A stretch of DNA of 64,000 bases. It comes from Xestospongia muta (lineage: Eukaryota > Porifera > Demospongiae > Haplosclerida > Petrosiidae). A program made the translations under genes and the position numbers. The notes under the pieces are model-generated. The model ran no database searches. It had not been told where the DNA came from and saw nothing but the letters and a program-made list of their open reading frames with translations. How positions within the stretch are numbered: position 1 is the first letter of the stretch; every line of letters starts with the position of its first letter. Below, piece by piece: positions 59,291 to 64,000 of this stretch. The stretch covers positions 23,070,245 through 23,134,244 of the forward strand of contig OY848917.1 of NCBI GenBank assembly GCA_963693285.1. The letters are read 5' to 3'.

Positions 59291-59880
59291 CTATACAGAC
59301 GAGGAGCAGAAAGAAAGGTGTGTTAATTATTAACATAGCTTTATTATTTCATTGTAGAGTTTTTAGAGTCCAAAGCAGATCTCTCTGATCCTGAGATGTA
59401 GCCTAAACAGAGGAGGAGCAGGAAGAAAGGTGTGTTAATTATTAACATATCTTTATTACTTTGTTGTAGAGTTTTTAGAGTCCAAAGCAGATCTCTCTGA
59501 TCCTGAGATGTAGCCTAAACAGAGGAGGAGCAGGAAGAAAGGTGTGTTAATTATTAACATATCTTTATTACTTTGTTGTAGAGTTTTTAGAGTCCAAAGC
59601 AGATCTCTGAACTTGAGACGCAGCCTAAACAGAGGAGGAGCAGGAAGAAAGGTGTGTTAATTATTAACATATCTTTATTACTTTGTTGTAGAGTTTTTAG
59701 AGTCCAAAGCAGATCTCTGAACTTGAGACGCAGCCTAAACAGAGGAGGAGCAGGAAGAAAGGTGTGTTAATTGTTATCATAGCTTTATTACTTTGTTGTA
59801 GAGTTTTTACAGTCTGAAGCAGATCTCCCTGAGCCTCAAGTTGTAGAGAAGTGCCCCAGAGACAAAAACAAAGGTGTCAA
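59291..59880 (+). repeat. Tandemly duplicated mini-exon/mini-intron units
   Basis: Four to five direct repeats of 110-112 bp. Each unit holds an intron of about 40 bases (GTGTGTTAATTATTAACATA ... TTGTAG) and an exon of about 70 bases encoding EFLESKADLSDPEM, an in-frame TAG, then PKQRRSRKK. Units 3 and 4 lack two bases in the LSDP codons. The last unit has diverged (EFLQSEADLPEPQVVEKCPR). The intron and exon lengths keep phase 1 on both sides, so copies could be spliced in series, but the TAG in the units argues against an active protein. Confidence 0.85.
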
Positions 59881-59929
59881 CTTGTAGTATTTCTTCTAAT
59901 GCAGACATATTGTTGATGTTTTTCATAGA

Positions 59930-60795
59930 TATTTGGTGGATTAAGGAACTCAACCTTTACATGGCAGATAAAGAGTGTATTGAGAATGGTTCTGAAGTTT
60001 CGGATAATGTGATTAATGCTGTGCAGACATTATTGAAGCATCAATTTCCTCACATCCTTGGATTCCAAAATACACTGTTGGGTGTTAAGTTTTTATCAAT
60101 ATCTAATGTTCCTGCTGTTCAGATACTTCACACAAGTACATGTATAATAAGTAGTATTGATGTTGTTATAACTTAGTAATTATGTTGAGCAAACTATAGT
60201 AACTTGTTTTGCTGGGAAGGTTTAATGTCACATGATCTGTACTCAGGGTTCATGTTTTGGTATAATTTATTACTATAGGATCAAATCACTGGATATTAGT
60301 TGTTGTCAGAAACCTGGATTTGTTGAAGTGATGGATAGTTTGACATTATTTTTTACTCTAACAGAATCTGCAATCCTTCAAATTTCAAAAATATATTCTT
60401 TTTCGCTGTCTGATTTGAGAGTGCAAGTGCATTCAGTGCAACAACAGGAAAGTTGTTATGACTGTGGTCCATTCTCAATTGCTACAGCAATAGAAGTATC
60501 CTTTGGAAACAATCCTGAACTGGCCACTTTTGATCAACGAAAGATGCGTGCCCACCTCATTGAATGTTTTGAAGAAAGAAAATTGTCATTGGTCCCTAAA
60601 ATTGTAAAAGAGTATATTCCTCGTCCTTCAAGACGCCTTCATGTCATTAAACTGTTTTGTCTGTGTTATATGCCTGTAGAGTATGATGTTATGATGATCT
60701 TGTGTGATAAGTGTCATAAATAGTTTCATTGTTCCTGTGTTTGTATCAATCCCACAGAAGTTCCTGATGTTTGGTACTGCAAGACATGTTATTAA
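59930..60795 (+). pseudogene. Ulp1-type protease plus PHD finger, decayed (module 2)
   Basis: Better preserved than module 1. WWIKELNLYMADKECIENGS, VINAVQTLLKHQFPHILGFQ, VQILHTS, an intron to about 60,279, SNHWILVVV (catalytic His), a one-base frame change, VEVMDSLTLFF (catalytic Asp), SVQQQESCYDCGPFSIATA (Gln and catalytic Cys), FDQRKMRAHLIECFEERKLS, and a PHD finger FCLCYMP...MILCDKCHK, TAG in place of the usual Trp (60,721-60,723), FHCSCV...VWYCKTCY and TAA at 60,793. The His-Asp-Cys triad can all be seen. Two lesions only: the frameshift and the TAG. Enclosed by the nested inverted repeat. Confidence 0.8.
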
Positions 60796-60886
60796 TTAGT
60801 ACTTTTTGTGTTATGTAATGTCTAATTACATTTTTGAACTTCAAAAAATAAGTGTGATTGTCACAGTGACACCTTAGAGTATTACC

Positions 60887-61053
60887 ACATGTGTCCTAAA
60901 TTTGATCACGTGGTGCACATTTTTTGTCATCTTCCTTTTTTTAAATATACAATGTTTCAAGACTCTGGTTTGGACGCCTGAAAGAGCAATGATGGAAGGC
61001 TTATAATGTGGAATTTGGTAGCAATTCTTTACCTCAAGGTAATTTGGAAGCTT
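60887..61053 (-). repeat. Nested inverted repeat, right arm
   Basis: Inverted partner of 58,764-58,931. Its outer end (GGAAGCTT, 61,053) directly abuts the right arm of the large inverted repeat, and at exactly this point the right transposase copy is cut off. Confidence 0.85.
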
Positions 61054-61963
61054 AGGACGATTAAAGGGCGAATAGGAGGAGCATACCGTAAAAAATGCCC
61101 TTCAAACCACATCTTAACAGTTCCTGGTCAATCCAACCCTTTGAGGACAAGCCATATATGGTACCTGGCAATTCTCCTATGGTCATGTCTGGATGCAGGG
61201 TTTTTCTATCCAATATAATCATTGGAGGTATGCAATAACCTGCTCCACTGACACATCCTACCACAGTCATTTGGGACTTGTCTCCAGAAGAAACTGAAAC
61301 AGGGTTCTTTGTCCCCCTTTTAAAAATGCCTTTAGGAAGGTCTGGGTTTAATGGGACACCTGTTTGGTCCATATTAAAAAGCTGTGAAGATTTATCAAGA
61401 TCATACTCACACAGGGTACTTTCGAGCAAATCAAAGTAGTGACTAAACACTTCAGGGTCTGTAGCTTTAACCCTAGCAATAGACAGGTGAGCAGGTGTGT
61501 GTAAAACAATAGATGGATGTTGATGGCAAAACCCCTCCCACCATTCATGAGTGACAGAAACATCTAACCCTTTACCAAAGCAAATTCTTTGCACAAGTGC
61601 AATCACTTCACTTCGTGTTCTAGCATACCCAATTGAGGAACTTTGTAACAAAAAACGTACAAGCTCTTCCTCTTCAATGTAATTTAAATACCTTGACCAT
61701 CCACTGAGAGTTCCATGAACAACTTTCCCATTAATTCTGTCATTCAGTGTTGATCATGGCATATTGAACTCAGCAGCTGCCCTTTGTACCAACATGCCTT
61801 CCTCATTGACTGCTTTCATTGCCCTTGTCATTCTTTCGTCATTCCATTGTTTATATACTTTGGGCCTAGTTGTGATGTATGGAGCAAGAGGAAGCTGAAC
61901 ACATGGCTTGCGAGGACTCTTGAATATTCTCTGAGCCAGAGGTAAGTCAGATAACAGGCTCAT
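61054..61963 (-). pseudogene. Pogo-like DDE transposase, truncated (right copy)
   Basis: The minus strand from ATG at 61,963 reads the Psq domain (MTRAMKAVNEEGMLVQRAAA), the shared TGA, then 61,651 onward the DDE part with NMDQTGVPLNPD: the first catalytic Asp is kept, the following Glu is Gln. The copy ends at 61,054 before the second catalytic Asp. One codon (Leu) is missing in the EYDLDKSS segment compared with the left copy. Confidence 0.88.
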
Positions 61964-62655
61964 TATTGATTTCGCAGTTCAATAGCTAGAAGAAAGAATA
62001 GATATAACAACCTATTGATGTTCAACAGATATCCCTTCATTGTTCATGAGAAGCTACAGTACTGTACAGAGCTTATTTACCCCTTTAAGCGACAGTAACA
62101 CTCAGTATCACCTGGACGATCATTGATCACGTGACCCAGTCAGGTATTCGGTAATACTATACAGCCCGTAGCAGCAGCAGCAGAGACTCCAAATTTTTAC
62201 TATGGATAGAGTAAGGTTCTAGCTATGTGTGGGAGGGATCCTGTATAAACAGCTTGAATTTGTAGCGTTGGTAGGGCATTGACCGAACGTTTGTTCACTC
62301 GACCAAAGATCAGTGTTTTCGGTCGGCCCGTTTTAAAAGCTCTGGTGCAAAAATGCAACTTGCTAAGACTGTGATTTTTTGTATGCTATATCAGAAGGCT
62401 GTGTTGTTGTTGCCAAGCAGCAAAAATCCTGTATTGCATCATTCCACTTTGAGAAATTGTGTCCGATAATATGTGGTAGCTTAACATTGGTGCCTTACTC
62501 TACTACAATATAGGTGGGATTACATCTAACAATATATTTCTAAAATGTAAACTCTGACCTCTAAAGGGATGTATATCAAATATTATTATTATTTTTTAAT
62601 CACTATTGTTAAGTAGGTGTATTACTGCAATAAGTCAATAACCAGTTGAGTGTAA
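61054..62655 (-). repeat. Right arm of 8.8-kb inverted repeat
   Basis: Inverted copy of 53,895-55,496. It runs into LPCAT3 copy 4: the arm ends inside that gene's last exon (62,609-62,704). The right arm therefore contains the original exon tip and the left arm the moved one. Confidence 0.92.
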
Positions 62656-64000
62656 ACCATAATATCACCATCACATGACCTATCCAGTATACTGAGCTCA
62701 TAAACTAGAATAACAGGATATAAACAGACAAAATATAATTGATAATTTATATACCATACTGCAGTCTTCCCATGAGAGTAACAAAAAGCATATGTATCCA
62801 TACATCATCAGTATATAATGTAATAAACACAAACACGTCCAGACTGGTATAAGAAAAGGCCAAGAGAGGTCTTTTAGATTAATCCACTGTTTAGTAATGG
62901 ATATGAACTAAATTCGAAAATAAATATTACAGTACTACAACTAAGCCTATTACCTGCCTCTCTGCTGCAAGAGCAATGAACTGAGTTGAAAAATAGATAA
63001 AATAACCAGACCAAGGGCCATGCCACAAAGTCAAAAACAACAATGTTATAAAGCGAGATAAGTCTTGATTACCCATCCACTTAAGACGTTTATAGACATA
63101 ACTGTACAATGACATGAACATATTATTATAATAACATCACTTACATAACCACCCATTTATTAGTTTGTATATTCCAAGATTGAAAGATTCCCTATTAATT
63201 TAACAGTTTAAAAAGTAATTATCATGGTTTCCAACTGACCTGAAAACTTATATTTTGTTTATAGAAAGCAAAGTTCACATTTTGGAGAGCTGTCCAATCT
63301 GTGGAACCATCAGATCTAACACCGTTGTAAGATATTCCAGTTATAATACAGCTTCCTTCCTATAATAGTCCAAGAGCAATTTAAGTACTACACCTGACTG
63401 TCCTTACTGCTATTAGCCAAACTACAAAGAGTCGGCCCCACATTATATGTGTTCCTATTACTATCATTATAACAAGTTTAGTGACAAATGGTTTTCCCTA
63501 AAAACACATTCAAATTATAGATGTGTTAATTAAATTCACACTCTTACTCTATAGTCTTCACTTAAAATATACTTCAATGGATAATATCTATTGAATAAAG
63601 AGCTTATTGCAGTGAATGTTAGTGCCTGAGAGAGACATGACATTACTGGCATAATTCTAACAGGACAATTTTAGTATAACACAAAATTTATAAATATTGC
63701 TTTACCTACTACCAGCTTTCTTGTCATCATACAAACACCTTGAAACAAATTGTTGATATCGTTTAAAACTAATCTGTAGAAAATGAAACTATTGAATATT
63801 ATTAAATTAATATACCTGTGGTCCAACAAAGACTGACCCAAAGAAAACACAGAAACCTAGTACCTATATAACTAAGTGTTATAACAAGATTCAACAAAGA
63901 TAGTCTTACTTCAATAAATGGAGGAAGTGCAGAGATACAAGTTTCCTTCTCTTCTTTGCTAAGAGTGGACTAGAGAGAATGAGTATTAGTTGTGACCTAT
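62609..64000 (-). CDS. LPCAT3: LPCAT3-like acyltransferase copy 4, partial (runs off edge)
   Basis: Exons 8-17 of the copy 2 model are present and open: 63910-63969, 63816-63863, 63706-63773, 63548-63656, 63399-63497, 63240-63359, 63145-63191, 62954-63101, 62755-62886, 62609-62704 (TAA at 62,609). The catalytic exon reads LTLWHGPWSGYFIYF. The exon 16 donor is AGT ATG|GTATAT, still usable. Exons 1-7 lie beyond base 64,000, so whether the TAG of copies 1 and 3 is present cannot be seen. The 3' end of this gene is one arm of the large inverted repeat, so its downstream region has been rebuilt by transposon sequence. Confidence 0.9.

Overview
This is eukaryotic, almost certainly metazoan, nuclear DNA. 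It is AT-rich, with genes split by very short introns (often 40-100 bp, GT-AG), no operons and many decayed transposon pieces. The protein families are animal-type: an LPCAT3/MBOAT5-like lysophospholipid acyltransferase, SLC15/POT-like transporters, and pogo-type transposases with Ulp1 protease and PHD-finger domains. Compact introns plus this repeat repertoire suggest a demosponge such as Amphimedon. That assignment is inference; no species marker is visible.

The window is dominated by a direct segmental duplication. Unit A (1 to about 20,037) recurs as unit B (29,389 to about 52,051) in the same order and orientation. Each unit holds, left to right: an 18-bp minisatellite, an intronless POT-like transporter gene (G1), a POT fragment (G3), a second full POT gene (G2), a plus-strand POT pseudogene (G4), a DUF6729-like relic, a POT C-terminal pseudogene (G5), a stray LPCAT3 last exon, a reverse-transcriptase relic, a 42-bp satellite split by a small transposon, and an LPCAT3-like gene. 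The units differ by indels: a 290-bp extra segment in A near 900, about 750 bp more in B at 36.66-37.42 kb, about 850 bp lost from A at 10.96 kb, and a contracted satellite in B.

In unit A both POT genes (2373-3884 and 5652-7157) are open. In unit B both carry the same TCA-to-TAA nonsense change at the same codon and are otherwise open. Further POT debris lies at 0.93, 8.8, 24.0, 25.0-25.6, 27.4-28.9 (near full length, frameshifted) and 29.3 kb.

Four LPCAT3-like copies lie on the minus strand. Copy 1 (18.66-19.72 kb) is truncated and dead. Copy 2 (20,859-22,959) can be read as a complete 17-exon, 444-codon gene with the MBOAT Trp-His-Gly active-site motif. Copy 3 (49,605-51,705) has all 17 exons but a TAG at codon 5. 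Copy 4 (from 62,609) runs off the right edge with exons 8-17 intact.

At 53.9-62.7 kb an 8.8-kb inverted-repeat structure follows. Two 1.6-kb arms each carry the 3' tip of LPCAT3 and a degenerate pogo-like transposase. The 5.6-kb spacer holds the transposase C-terminus, two decayed Ulp1-protease plus PHD-finger modules, a second Psq-type helix-turn-helix start, tandemly duplicated mini-exons and a nested 167-bp inverted repeat. This is the least ordinary part of the window.
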